Of a stretch of DNA of 64,000 bases, positions 1 to 8,868 are shown one piece after another. The stretch is from NCBI RefSeq assembly GCF_001612765.1, contig NZ_BDBB01000008.1:62001-126000 (forward strand), given 5' to 3'. The translations under genes were made by a program, and so were the position numbers. Position 1 is the first letter of the stretch; each line of letters begins with the position of its first letter. Source of the DNA: Nocardia arthritidis NBRC 100137. GTDB lineage: Bacteria; Actinomycetota; Actinomycetes; Mycobacteriales; Mycobacteriaceae. The notes beneath the pieces were generated by a model. That model did not search any database, was not told the origin of the DNA, and saw only the letters and a list, made by a program, of their open reading frames with translations.

Positions 1-33
1 TCGGTCCAGGTGCAGTACGTCATCCCGGGATAG
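1..33 (+). CDS. 3' end of an exported-protein paralogue (partial)
   Basis: The first 30 bases are identical to 16660-16689, inside the exported-protein gene at 16267. They encode SVQVQYVIPG followed by TAG, so the window opens in the last codons of a paralogue. Weaker similarity runs on for about 20 bases past the stop, where the 16267 copy has CAG in place of TAG and stays open. The function is unknown. Confidence 0.6.
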   Translation, partial: SVQVQYVIPG

Positions 34-474
34 ACTACGGGCAAGCGGCGCCGTCGCGATCGGTGCGGACATCGGCCGTAATGTGCATGTCCCTCGGCGC
101 TTTCCGGGGGCGGCGTAAGAACCCCGCTCCGTGCTTTCGATGGTTGTGCGTTCGCGTTCATTCGCCGTTCGGGATCGGAAGGAGCAGGCGTGAGCTGGAC
201 TGCACCGTGTTGACGCCCCCGATGCCGACCGGGGCGTGACTGAACAGCAGCATCGGGCGGAAGTCCTTGCGTGTCGTCGCCGGCGCGGAGCCAGCCCGGG
301 GTGACATCGATGGTCGTGCCGTCCGACGTCGGTGCTGATTCGGCCGGCGCTGAAACGTATTTCAGTACATCGTGAAATTTCAACCAGCTGGGACGGAGCC
401 CGCACCGCCATCTCCGGGGGAGGCGGGCACCGCGCCGCTGGGGACAGTCACCGAGCTGGGCCACAATACGTCGC
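34..474. other. intergenic region with two inverted repeats
   Basis: I see no convincing gene here; the open frames crossing it are out of step with the RDD gene at 475. The only structure that stands out is the pair of TGAAA/TTTCA inverted repeats at 350-382, listed separately. Confidence 0.5.
350..382. promoter_or_regulatory. paired TGAAA/TTTCA palindromes, possible operator
   Basis: Positions 350-365 read CTGAAA-CGTA-TTTCAG, with perfect 6-bp arms. Positions 373-382 read TGAAATTTCA, a perfect 10-bp palindrome. Both use the same half-site and lie about 95-125 bp upstream of the RDD gene, as expected for a repressor bound at two sites. The regulator is unknown. Confidence 0.35.
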
Positions 475-963
475 GTGAACGCAACACGCCCCGGTCCCAA
501 CCGAAGCCGACCACGTGGCCAGTCGCCTGCGCCGCGGGCCGCTGTTCCGGACGAAGCGGGGGAGAACCGCCTCGCCCTGGCCGCGACGACCGACGCCCTA
601 GTAGCGCTGATCGTCGGATTGACGTTGTCGCAGCGTGTTTTTCCTGCCTCCGACGGTGTCGCGGGATTCCTGGGCGCGCTCGTTCCGTGCGTGCTCGCGG
701 TGTCGTTCGCCAACCATGTACTCGGCACACTGCTGTTGCGCGGCAGTTTCGCGAAATTGGCGTTCGGAATGCGGGTAGTGCGATGGAAGGACGGCCGACG
801 TCCGCGTTTATGGCAGACGGTCGCACGATGGTTGTTCGGGTTCGTGGTGATCGGGCTGCAGTACCTGCTCGAAGGCGCGAGCGTAGGCCAAGCCTGCGGG
901 TTGCGCACGGTGCGCCGCCGCGACCAGCGACATCCGGCGGATGAATCAGCGGCAAACCGATGA
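475..963 (+). CDS. RDD family membrane protein
   Basis: This 162-aa protein has a basic, proline-rich N-terminus (about residues 1-30), then three hydrophobic segments near 35-60, 64-85 and 120-140. A LAFGMRVVRWKDGRRP stretch lies between the second and third. This pattern matches the RDD family of small integral membrane proteins, whose role is mostly unknown; some members have been linked to ion or sodium transport. The GTG start at 475 lacks a clear ribosome site, so the true start may be downstream. A second RDD gene lies at 14420 on the other strand. Confidence 0.65.
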   Translation: MNATRPGPNRSRPRGQSPAPRAAVPDEAGENRLALAATTDALVALIVGLTLSQRVFPASDGVAGFLGALVPCVLAVSFANHVLGTLLLRGSFAKLAFGMRVVRWKDGRRPRLWQTVARWLFGFVVIGLQYLLEGASVGQACGLRTVRRRDQRHPADESAANR

Positions 964-1176
964 GCGCCGCTGCGCCCCGCTCGGGCGGACCGCTCACGTA
1001 GTCACCGAACTCGTCGGACCTGCGTTCGAAGGCGGCCGGTCAGGCCGCTGGACGAGGGCGCTCGACGCCGGGCCGAGCCGGCGAGCTGCCCAGGTGTCGA
1101 GACGCGTCCGACGCTGGCCACTATCGCGTCCTTTTCCCGCCGGATTCCTGGTCTCGGTGCTCCTAGCGTCTGTGCC

Positions 1177-2454
1177 ATGAAAACGGATTCGACTCCGGAC
1201 GCACGGGGCACCGCGCTGCGGACCCCCGTCGTTTGGTTCATGGCGCTGGCAGCCGGACTCGGCACCGCGACTATCTATCCGCTGCAACCGGCCATCGCGG
1301 AAGTCGCAGGCTCGCTACACGCCTCACTCGCGGCGGTCGGCACGGCTCTGGCGTGTGGGTCGCTCGGCTATCTGGTGGGGCTGGCGCTACTGGTACCGCT
1401 GGTCGACCGGTTCTCGCCGCGGATGGTGCTGTCGGCCCAGTTCGGTACCCTGGCCATCGCTCTGGCGGCGGGCGCGGTGGTCGGTTCGGCCTGGCTGCTC
1501 GGCTTGGTTGTCGGCCTGATCGGGGCGGGATCATCGGTCGGTGCGCAATTGAGTTCGGTCGCCGGACGTCTCGCGCAACCACGACGGCGGGCCACTGTCC
1601 TGGGAGTCGTGACGGCGGGCATTTCGGCGGGGATCCTCGCGGGGCGGATCGTCGGAGGTTGGCTGACGGATTCGATCGGTTGGCGTGCAACGCTTCTCGC
1701 GTTCGCAGCGGCGTGCGCGGCTATCGCGGTCACCGCCCGGTTCGCGCTTCCCGCCGTAGCGGGGAATGCCACGGTGGGTTATCTGGCAACGGTGCGCGGA
1801 CTTCCCGGACTGCTCGGCCGATATCCGGCCCTCCGCCTGGCGGCCGGTCGCGGCGCCCTTTGGTTCTTCGCCTTCTGCACGATCTGGGCCGGGCTCCCGG
1901 TCGCGCTGTCCCAGCCGCCGTTCTCGTACTCGCCCGAACGGATCGGCATGTACGCCTTCGCCGGCCTTCTCGGTGTCGCCGCCACGCGCATCTCGGGGGC
2001 GTGGACCGATCGCATCGGCGCGCGGCGAGTGATCGCGATCGGGCTCGTGCTCGCCATCGCCGCCTCGGCCGCTCTGGGCGCATTCCTGTCGAATACGGTC
2101 GTCACCCTCGTTTGCCTCGGCCTCTTCGACGCCGGACTGTTCGCGGCCCAAGTAGCCAACCAGAGCACGGTGCTCGCCATCGACCCGGCCGCCCCCGCTC
2201 GCTTCAACAGCGCCTACATGATCGTCTACTTCATCGGCGGCAGCTCCGGCGCCGCGTTCGGCGCCGCCGCCGTCGGCTGGTTCGGCTGGCCCGCCACCGC
2301 CGCACTCGCCGCCACGGCCATCGCTACCGCCACGGTGGTCACCCTGACCACTTCGCGCTCCGGACCCGATCTCCGGGCGCCTACGCGGTGGCGCGCCAGC
2401 GATCGTGCCCTCGAGTGCGGCGCGCGGGACGTGTCGGCGATGGACGGTAGGTAA
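1177..2454 (+). CDS. MFS transporter
   Basis: A 425-aa protein with about 12 hydrophobic helices arranged as two six-helix halves, the size and pattern of the major facilitator superfamily. The loop after helix 2 has the charged segment DRFSPRMV, a version of the MFS G-X-X-X-D-R signature. Helices 4-5 carry the GILAGRIVGGWLTD motif found in drug or metabolite exporters of the YNFM/inner-membrane type. The last 30 or so residues after TTSRSGPD are polar and Arg-rich and look like a read-on tail. The substrate cannot be told from sequence. It stands alone between the RDD gene and the kinase-LuxR gene. Confidence 0.8.
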   Translation: MKTDSTPDARGTALRTPVVWFMALAAGLGTATIYPLQPAIAEVAGSLHASLAAVGTALACGSLGYLVGLALLVPLVDRFSPRMVLSAQFGTLAIALAAGAVVGSAWLLGLVVGLIGAGSSVGAQLSSVAGRLAQPRRRATVLGVVTAGISAGILAGRIVGGWLTDSIGWRATLLAFAAACAAIAVTARFALPAVAGNATVGYLATVRGLPGLLGRYPALRLAAGRGALWFFAFCTIWAGLPVALSQPPFSYSPERIGMYAFAGLLGVAATRISGAWTDRIGARRVIAIGLVLAIAASAALGAFLSNTVVTLVCLGLFDAGLFAAQVANQSTVLAIDPAAPARFNSAYMIVYFIGGSSGAAFGAAAVGWFGWPATAALAATAIATATVVTLTTSRSGPDLRAPTRWRASDRALECGARDVSAMDGR

Positions 2455-2568
2455 CCGTTTGGACGGTGTCGGCCGTCGTTGATGTTTCGGCGATACGCTG
2501 GGCAGTGGTGAAAGGTGCGCGCATGTTGCCTGCTGTCGCAGACATGCTGGTGGGGTCACGCCCGAGCG

Positions 2569-5500
2569 ATGACCGATGACGATCCGCTGCGGACACGCCG
2601 TGAGGTGACAATGCCTCTCACGGCGGAGCTGGCTGCGGCTGGTTTCGAGAACGCGGTGGAGATCGGTCGCGGGGGCTTCGGTGTGGTGTATCGCTGCCGA
2701 CAGGTTGCTCTGGACCGGACGGTGGCTGTCAAGGTGCTGTCCGCGGAATTGGACGCCGACAACCAGGCCCGGTTCGCGCGGGAGCAGCGCGCGATGGGCA
2801 GGTTGACGGCGCATCCGAACATCGTCACCGTGCTGGAGACCGGTGCGATCGGTAGCGGGCAGCCCTATCTGGTGATGCCGTATCACCCGCTGAACTCGCT
2901 GGATGCGTGGATACGACAGCACGGCCCGCTTCCTTTGGAGAGGGTGTTGTCGATCGGAGTGAAGATCGCCGGTGCACTGGCCACCGCGCATCGCCTCGAT
3001 ATCGTGCATCGGGACGTGAAACCGGGAAACATCCTGCTCACCGAGTACGGAGAGCCGGCGTTGACCGATTTCGGTATCGCGCATATCGCCGGCGGATTCC
3101 AGACGGCTGCGGGCATTGTGACCGGGTCGCCGGCGTTCACCGCGCCGGAAGTGCTGGAAGGCGTCGATCCGACCCCGGCCGCGGATGTCTACGGACTCGG
3201 CGCCACGCTGTTCTGCGCGCTGACCGGGCATGCCGCGTTCGAGCGGCACAGCGGGGAGAACGTGGTGGCACAGTTTGTCCGGATGTCCACCCAGCCGGTG
3301 CCGGACCTACGGGAGAAAGGTATCCCCGAGGACGTGTCGGCGCTGGTGGAAGCCGCGATGAGCCGAGACCGCCGCGAGCGGCCCTCGGCCGCGGCGCTGG
3401 GTGAGGCCATCCGGCAGGTGCAGCATGGCCACGGGTTCTCGGCTGGTGAGATGGCGTTGCTGGGCGAATCGGAGCCCGAGCATCCCGACGGGATGCTCGG
3501 GCGTCGGGGCGAGAAGCCACCGTCGCGGGCGTGGCGTACGCCGACGGCGGCCGCGCGGGACCATAGCGGCGAGCTGCCGCTCGAGTTGACCAGTTTCGTC
3601 GGCCGGCGTGCCGAAGTTTCGCAACTGAAGAAATTGCTGTCGGCCTCCCGGCTGGTCACGCTGACCGGCACCGGAGGTGTCGGCAAAACACGACTGGCGC
3701 TGCGCGCGGCGACGCAGTTGCGCCGCGATTTCGCCGACGGGGTGCGCCTGGTCGAGCTGGCCGAGGTGTCGGATCCAGCCCTGCTGGTCGATGTGGTCGC
3801 AGCCGCCCTCGGCGTACGGAACCAGTCGGCTAGGCCGCTGCTCGAGGTTCTGATCGACTTCCTGAGCTCGCGCGAAACGCTGGTCGTGGTGGACAACTGC
3901 GAGCACATGGTGGAGGCCGTAGCCGGGCTGACGGAGACGTTGCTGCGGACTTGTCCGGATCTGCGGGTCCTGGCCACCAGCCGGGAACCGCTGAACATCG
4001 CCGGAGAGACGGTGGTGCGGGTGGCGCCGCTGCTGGTGCCGGACCCGGGACGGGAGCCGACCCTGGCAGGGTTACCGCGCTTCGACGCGGTGACGTTGTT
4101 CGCCGACCGCGCCGCGGCCGCGGTGCCGGACTTCGAGCTCGACGAGGACAACAAGGCCGCCGTCGCCGGAATCTGCGCCCAGGTGGACGGGTTGCCGCTG
4201 GCGATCGAGCTGGCCGCGGCCCGGATGCGCACCATGTCGCCGGAGCAGATCCTGGCCCGGCTCACCGACCGGTACGCGCTGCTCACCCGCGGCAGCCGCA
4301 CCGCCCCCGTGCGGCAGCAAACGCTGCGGTGGTGTATCGCCTGGAGCTACGAGTTGTGCACCCGCGCCGAACAGCAGCTGTGGGCGCGGCTGTCGGTGTT
4401 CGCCGGCAGTTTCGAACTCGACGCCGCCGAAGAAGTCTGCGGTACCGACATGATGGCACTGGACGCCGCTGCGCAAAGTCCGCTGGATGTGCTGTCGGCC
4501 CTCGTGGACAAATCGATCCTGATCCGGGAGCAATCGCATTCCGTCGTGCGCATCCGTATGCTCGAGACCTTGCGCGACTACGGCCGGGAAAAACTGCAGG
4601 AATCCGGCGAAGAGACCGAGCTTCGCCGTAGGCACCGCGACTGGTACCAACGGATGGTGCTGAACGCCGAAGCCGAGTGGATCAGCCCCCGGCAGCCCGA
4701 TTGGATCGCCCGGCTCGAACGTGAACAACCCAACCTGCGCGAAGCGCTCGAATCCTGCCTGACCGACAACAGCCGGGCAGCGGCTGAAGCAGGGTTGCGC
4801 ATCGCCTCGGCGCTGCACGAGTTCTGGAGCTTCCGCGGCCTGTACGGGGAAGGCCGATTCTGGATCGACCGCGTCCTCGCCCACCCCGGCGCGCAATCGA
4901 TACCCGACCGCATCGGTGCCCTGCGCGCGGCCTGCGAGGTCGCCGCGCCACAGGGGGATTTCCAGGCTGCCGCCGCTTTCCTGGCGGAGGGACGAGCACT
5001 CGCGCTACAGGCCCCCGCCCCCGCCATCGAGGGACAGCTTGCCTACGCTACCGGCATCGTCGCACTCGCCAGGGGCGAAGCGGCCGAGGCATCCTCGTCC
5101 CTCGAACGGGCGGTGGAGCTGCTCAGCACTCACCGAACGGGAGAACTTTACGTCAGTGCGCTGGCCATCCTCGCATGGTCATACGAACTGCGCGGCGACA
5201 TGACCCTGGCGGCCGAGCATTACCGCCGAGTGCTTTCCATCACCGAAACCCAAGGCGAATTGCTCTATCGTTCGACTGCGTTGCGCGGCTTGGGTGTCGC
5301 CGCACGCCAGCAGGGCGAGCGAGACCGTGCCCAACGGCTGCTGGAGGAGGCGTTGCGAATCAATCGGCGGGCGAATAGTCCGGTGCTCACCGCGTTCGGT
5401 ATCGAGGCGCTGGCCTGGACTGTCGCCGACCGGGGCCACGCCGAACGCGCCGCTGTGCTGCTGGGAGCCGCCCAGGGAAACTGGCTGGCGGGCGGCAGCG

Positions 5501-5886
5501 TGCGCGCCGTCTTGCTGAGCATGTCGCGCTTTCACAAGGAGTGCGAGCGAACGACGCGAGGCGCTCTCGGTGCTCGCAGATTCGACGCCGCCTTTCGGCA
5601 AGGCCAGGCGATGGGAGCCGACGCTGCCCTCGCCTACGCGCTCGGGGAGCAGCCCACTGACGCGGCGCTCGCGTCGGGCCCGTCCGCGCGACTGACCAAG
5701 CGGGAGCGGCAGGTCGCCGACCTCGTCGCCCAGGGGCTCAGCAACAAGCAGATCGCCAACAAGTTGGTGGTCTCGCAACGTACCGTCCAGGGCCACGTCG
5801 AACACATCCTGACCAAACTCGGCTTCACCTCACGCACTCAGATCGCGGCCTGGTTCGTAGAGCAAGCCCGGCAAGCGAGTTCTTGA
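2569..5886 (+). CDS. Ser/Thr kinase - NB-ARC ATPase - LuxR HTH fusion regulator
   Basis: From the ATG at 2569 the protein is 1105 aa; an in-frame start at 2515 would add 18 poorly conserved residues. Residues about 25-300 form a protein kinase: glycine loop GRGGFGVVY near 32, catalytic HRDVKPGN near 147, DFG near 167. After a linker, an STAND-type ATPase begins with Walker A GTGGVGKT near 367 and a VVDNCEH Walker B. A helical TPR-like stretch follows. Residues about 1042-1100 are a LuxR helix-turn-helix (KRERQVADLVAQGLSNKQIA). One chain therefore joins a kinase, a nucleotide-driven signal switch and DNA binding. It is likely cytosolic, with no membrane helix. The target is unknown; nearby genes are candidates. 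Confidence 0.88.
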   Translation: MTDDDPLRTRREVTMPLTAELAAAGFENAVEIGRGGFGVVYRCRQVALDRTVAVKVLSAELDADNQARFAREQRAMGRLTAHPNIVTVLETGAIGSGQPYLVMPYHPLNSLDAWIRQHGPLPLERVLSIGVKIAGALATAHRLDIVHRDVKPGNILLTEYGEPALTDFGIAHIAGGFQTAAGIVTGSPAFTAPEVLEGVDPTPAADVYGLGATLFCALTGHAAFERHSGENVVAQFVRMSTQPVPDLREKGIPEDVSALVEAAMSRDRRERPSAAALGEAIRQVQHGHGFSAGEMALLGESEPEHPDGMLGRRGEKPPSRAWRTPTAAARDHSGELPLELTSFVGRRAEVSQLKKLLSASRLVTLTGTGGVGKTRLALRAATQLRRDFADGVRLVELAEVSDPALLVDVVAAALGVRNQSARPLLEVLIDFLSSRETLVVVDNCEHMVEAVAGLTETLLRTCPDLRVLATSREPLNIAGETVVRVAPLLVPDPGREPTLAGLPRFDAVTLFADRAAAAVPDFELDEDNKAAVAGICAQVDGLPLAIELAAARMRTMSPEQILARLTDRYALLTRGSRTAPVRQQTLRWCIAWSYELCTRAEQQLWARLSVFAGSFELDAAEEVCGTDMMALDAAAQSPLDVLSALVDKSILIREQSHSVVRIRMLETLRDYGREKLQESGEETELRRRHRDWYQRMVLNAEAEWISPRQPDWIARLEREQPNLREALESCLTDNSRAAAEAGLRIASALHEFWSFRGLYGEGRFWIDRVLAHPGAQSIPDRIGALRAACEVAAPQGDFQAAAAFLAEGRALALQAPAPAIEGQLAYATGIVALARGEAAEASSSLERAVELLSTHRTGELYVSALAILAWSYELRGDMTLAAEHYRRVLSITETQGELLYRSTALRGLGVAARQQGERDRAQRLLEEALRINRRANSPVLTAFGIEALAWTVADRGHAERAAVLLGAAQGNWLAGGSVRAVLLSMSRFHKECERTTRGALGARRFDAAFRQGQAMGADAALAYALGEQPTDAALASGPSARLTKRERQVADLVAQGLSNKQIANKLVVSQRTVQGHVEHILTKLGFTSRTQIAAWFVEQARQASS

Positions 5887-5927
5887 CCTCGATCCGACCG
5901 GCGTAGCTCCCCGAACGCACCGGATCT

Positions 5928-6554
5928 TCACGATCGAGCGGACTCGGGGTGACTCGGCCGCCGACCGCCGACGATTCGTAGCGCGAGGTCCGCGTAATAG
6001 TCGCCGATGTCCTCCGGCGACCAGGAACCGCCCTCGTGATACCAGCGCGCGATATCTATTCCCAACGAGAGCAGAGCGGTCGCGGCCATATGGGTATTCG
6101 AGTTCTCGAATACCCCGGCGGCCGCCCCTCGCTCGATCAGGCTCCGGACCTCTCCTTCGATCGCACGCCGGGTCTCCTTGATCTCCTGTTGATGTTCTGG
6201 GCTGAGAGCGGCGAGTTCATAGTTGATGATCCGGGCGACGGTATGCGCGCGTGCGTGATGGATCGTGAACTCCCTCATCACGGCGATCAGTTGTTCGGCG
6301 GGGTCTTGTGCCGAAGCGATGGCGGTGCGGACGCGCTCGAGGGTGTCCAGGTGACCGGCGCGCGAGATCTGGTAGAGCAACTCTTCCTTGGAGCGGTGGT
6401 AGACGTAGATCGCCCCCGTGCTCACTCCGGCGATCGATGTGATGTCGCGGGTCGTCGAGCCGTGGAAGCCGCGTTCGGCGAAGGCGACCACCGCCGCGTC
6501 GAGCAGCCGCGCTCGGGTCTGGTCCGCGCGCGAGCGGTCCTCTGTATCGGTCAC
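5928..6554 (-). CDS. TetR family transcriptional regulator
   Basis: This 208-aa protein has an N-terminal helix-turn-helix at about residues 14-60 (FAERGFHGSTTRDI, then AGVSTGAIYVYH), typical of TetR, and an all-helical ligand domain resembling the TetR_C group found next to fatty-acyl-CoA genes. It is the last gene of the minus-strand operon from 10850 and starts 15 bp after the oxidoreductase gene, so it probably controls its own operon in response to an acyl-CoA or related ligand (inference). A candidate operator is noted at 10872-10891. Confidence 0.85.
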   Translation of the reverse strand: MTDTEDRSRADQTRARLLDAAVVAFAERGFHGSTTRDITSIAGVSTGAIYVYHRSKEELLYQISRAGHLDTLERVRTAIASAQDPAEQLIAVMREFTIHHARAHTVARIINYELAALSPEHQQEIKETRRAIEGEVRSLIERGAAAGVFENSNTHMAATALLSLGIDIARWYHEGGSWSPEDIGDYYADLALRIVGGRRPSHPESARS

Positions 6555-6569
6555 CTGGACAGTATGGCT

Positions 6570-7571
6570 CTACACAGCGAGCACAAGTTTGCCGGTGTTG
6601 GCACCTGTGAACAGCATGTTCAAGGTTTCGCCGAAGCGCGCTACCCCGCCGTCCACGACGTGCTCCCTGCTCTTGATCCTGCCCTCGGCCAGCCACCCGG
6701 AGATCTCCGCGACCGCCTCACCGTAACGATCCGCGTAGTCGAAAACGACGAAGCCCGTCATGGACGCCCGGTTGACGAGCAGTGACATATACCGCGAAGG
6801 TCCAGGAGGGAGCTTCTCCGCGTTGTACGCCGAGATCGCACCACAGATGACGATGCGGGCGCCACGCCGGAGATTGGCAAGCGCGGCATCGAGGATGTCA
6901 CCGCCGACATTGTCGAAATAGACGTCGATCCCCTCCGGAGCGATCTCCCGCAGCCGCAGCAGGACGTTCTCACTCCGATAGTCGATGGCCGCATCGAAGC
7001 CGAGTTCGTCGGTCAGCATCCGGCACTTCTTCGCGCCGCCCGCGATCCCGATCACCTTCGCGCCTTTGATCTTCGCGATTTGACCGGCGATGCTGCCGAC
7101 GGCACCTGCGGCCGCGGAGACCACCACCGTGTCGCCGGCTCGCAGTTCGCCGACCTCGAGCAAGCCGAAATAGGCTGTCATTCCCGGCATTCCGAGCGTG
7201 CCCAACCAGGTCGGACCGCCCGCCGCAGTCAAATCGACCTTCTGCACTCCGCGGCCGTCGTGGATCGCGTATTCGGTCACGCCGAAAGTTCCGCTGACGG
7301 CGTCGCCGACGGCGAAGTCCGGATGCGTCGACTCCACAACGGTCGCGATATCCAGCGAGCGCATGACCTCTCCGACGCCGACCGGCGGGACATATGATCG
7401 CACGTCGTTGAGCCAGCCGCGCATGGCCGGATCGAGGGAGATGAAATTCACCTCGACCAGGATCTGGCCCGGGGACAGTGCGGGCAGTTCCTCGGTCGTC
7501 AGGTTCCAGGTGCCCGCGTCGGGCAGCCCCGACGGCCGTTTCGCGAGCCGCACCTGCTGGGTTGTCGTCAC
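6570..7571 (-). CDS. NADP-dependent MDR oxidoreductase (PTGR/CurA-like)
   Basis: A 333-aa zinc-independent medium-chain dehydrogenase/reductase. The N-terminal half has the LDPAMRGWLN motif of the prostaglandin reductase/CurA group. The NADP fold carries AAAGAVGSIAGQIAKIKGA near residues 150-170. Relatives reduce the double bond of alpha,beta-unsaturated ketones or aldehydes with NADPH. It sits between MaoC and TetR in a same-strand operon with fatty-acid-type genes, so a role in breaking down an unsaturated acyl or ketone intermediate is likely, but the substrate is not known. Confidence 0.82.
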   Translation of the reverse strand: MTTTQQVRLAKRPSGLPDAGTWNLTTEELPALSPGQILVEVNFISLDPAMRGWLNDVRSYVPPVGVGEVMRSLDIATVVESTHPDFAVGDAVSGTFGVTEYAIHDGRGVQKVDLTAAGGPTWLGTLGMPGMTAYFGLLEVGELRAGDTVVVSAAAGAVGSIAGQIAKIKGAKVIGIAGGAKKCRMLTDELGFDAAIDYRSENVLLRLREIAPEGIDVYFDNVGGDILDAALANLRRGARIVICGAISAYNAEKLPPGPSRYMSLLVNRASMTGFVVFDYADRYGEAVAEISGWLAEGRIKSREHVVDGGVARFGETLNMLFTGANTGKLVLAV

Positions 7572-7599
7572 GTGTTCTTCTCCTCCTCCTGATCGGTCG

Positions 7600-8052
7600 T
7601 CACGGCACCAGCACCGCGACCGTCTCGGCTACACACGCGGGCTTGTCCGAGCCCTCGAGTTCCACGGTCACTCGGATCACCGCCTGCGATCCGATCGTGC
7701 CCGGCACGAGCGAGACCAGCTCGACACCGGCTCGCACCCGGGATCCGGCCGGGACCGGAGTCGGGAATCGCACCTTGTCGGTGCCGTAGTTGACGCCCAT
7801 CGATAGGCCCCGCACCGCGTACACCTGTCCGGCCAGCATCGGCACCATCGAGAGGGTGAGAAACCCGTGTGCGACCGTGGTGCCGAACGGTCCGGCGGCG
7901 GCCTTCGCGGGATCCACATGGATCCATTGATGATCCCCGGTAGCTTCGGCGAAGCGATCGATTCGTTCCTGGGTCACCGCGTGCCAATCGCTGTAGCCGA
8001 GGTGGGTTCCGACTGCGGACGCCAGCTCGGACAAGCCCTGAAATACCCGCAC
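7600..8052 (-). CDS. MaoC family (R)-hydratase
   Basis: From the GTG at 8052 (VRVFQGL, with GGAG about 5 bases ahead) the protein is 150 aa, the usual length of single hot-dog MaoC proteins. The hydratase motif FAEATGDHQWIHVDP carries the expected Asp and His, and the GTTVAHGFLTLSM stretch is typical. Family members add water to enoyl-CoA or enoyl thioesters to give the (R)-3-hydroxyacyl product. It lies 14 bp after the FabG-like gene, which could oxidise or reduce that product. A longer reading frame upstream is only the shadow of the SDR gene. Confidence 0.85.
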   Translation of the reverse strand: MRVFQGLSELASAVGTHLGYSDWHAVTQERIDRFAEATGDHQWIHVDPAKAAAGPFGTTVAHGFLTLSMVPMLAGQVYAVRGLSMGVNYGTDKVRFPTPVPAGSRVRAGVELVSLVPGTIGSQAVIRVTVELEGSDKPACVAETVAVLVP

Positions 8053-8066
8053 AGGTCTCCCTCCGA

Positions 8067-8828
8067 TCAGTTCCGCGGGCCGCCGGCCACGTAGATCACC
8101 TGGCCGGACACGAATCCGGCGCCCTCGCTCACCAGGAACGACACGGTGTGCGCGACGTCGGCGGGAGTGCCGGTACGGGCGACCGGAATCTGGGCGGCCA
8201 TCGCCGTCTTGAACTCCTCGAAGGGAATGTTCATCCGGGCGGCGGTGGACGCGGTCATCTCCGTCTCGATGAAACCCGGGGCGACCGCGTTCGCGGTGAC
8301 GCCGAACTTGCCGAGTTCGAGTGCGAGCGTCTTGGTGAATCCCTGCAAGCCGGCCTTGGCGGCCGCGTAGTTGGCCTGGCCACGGTTGCCGAGTGCCGAC
8401 GTGCTCGACAGGTTCACGATGCGACCCCACCTCTGCTCGATCATGTGCGCCTGCACCGCCCGGGCCAGCAGGAACGACCCGCGCAGGTGCACATTCAGGA
8501 CGGCATCCCAGTCGTCGACACTCATCTTGAACAGCAGATTGTCGCGCAGGATCCCGGCGTTGTTGACCAGCACCGCCGGTGCGCCGAGTTCGGCGGCCAC
8601 GCGATCGACCGCCCGGGTGACCGCGGCCTCGTCGGAAACGTCGACACCGACCGCGAGCGCGCGGCCATCGGCGGACTCGATCTCGTCGACGACCGTCTTG
8701 CAGGCGGCCTCGTCCAGGTCGAGCACGGCTACCGCCATACCGTCAGCGGCCAGCCGCCGGGCCACGGCGGCGCCGATTCCGCGAGCGGCGCCGGTGACGA
8801 CCGCGATCCGCTGTGTCGGATCGGTCAT
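8067..8828 (-). CDS. short-chain dehydrogenase/reductase (FabG-like)
   Basis: 253 aa from the ATG at 8828 (MTDPTQ); an upstream in-frame extension overlaps the next gene and is rejected. It has the cofactor motif TGAARGIG at the N-terminus, the structural NNAG motif, and the catalytic Ser-Tyr-Lys set in NLSSTSALGN and NYAAAKAG. It ends VSGQVIYVAGG, as in FabG-type 3-oxoacyl-ACP/CoA reductases. With MaoC immediately downstream it forms a plausible hydratase/dehydrogenase pair acting on acyl thioesters. Confidence 0.85.
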   Translation of the reverse strand: MTDPTQRIAVVTGAARGIGAAVARRLAADGMAVAVLDLDEAACKTVVDEIESADGRALAVGVDVSDEAAVTRAVDRVAAELGAPAVLVNNAGILRDNLLFKMSVDDWDAVLNVHLRGSFLLARAVQAHMIEQRWGRIVNLSSTSALGNRGQANYAAAKAGLQGFTKTLALELGKFGVTANAVAPGFIETEMTASTAARMNIPFEEFKTAMAAQIPVARTGTPADVAHTVSFLVSEGAGFVSGQVIYVAGGPRN

Positions 8829-8868
8829 GAATACTCCTCGATTGTGATTGCGGTGGAAACTGCTGGGC

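Noticed and set aside
1531..3249. 572-codon minus-strand frame over the MFS and kinase genes
   Set aside because: Antisense to two well-supported genes; no motifs.
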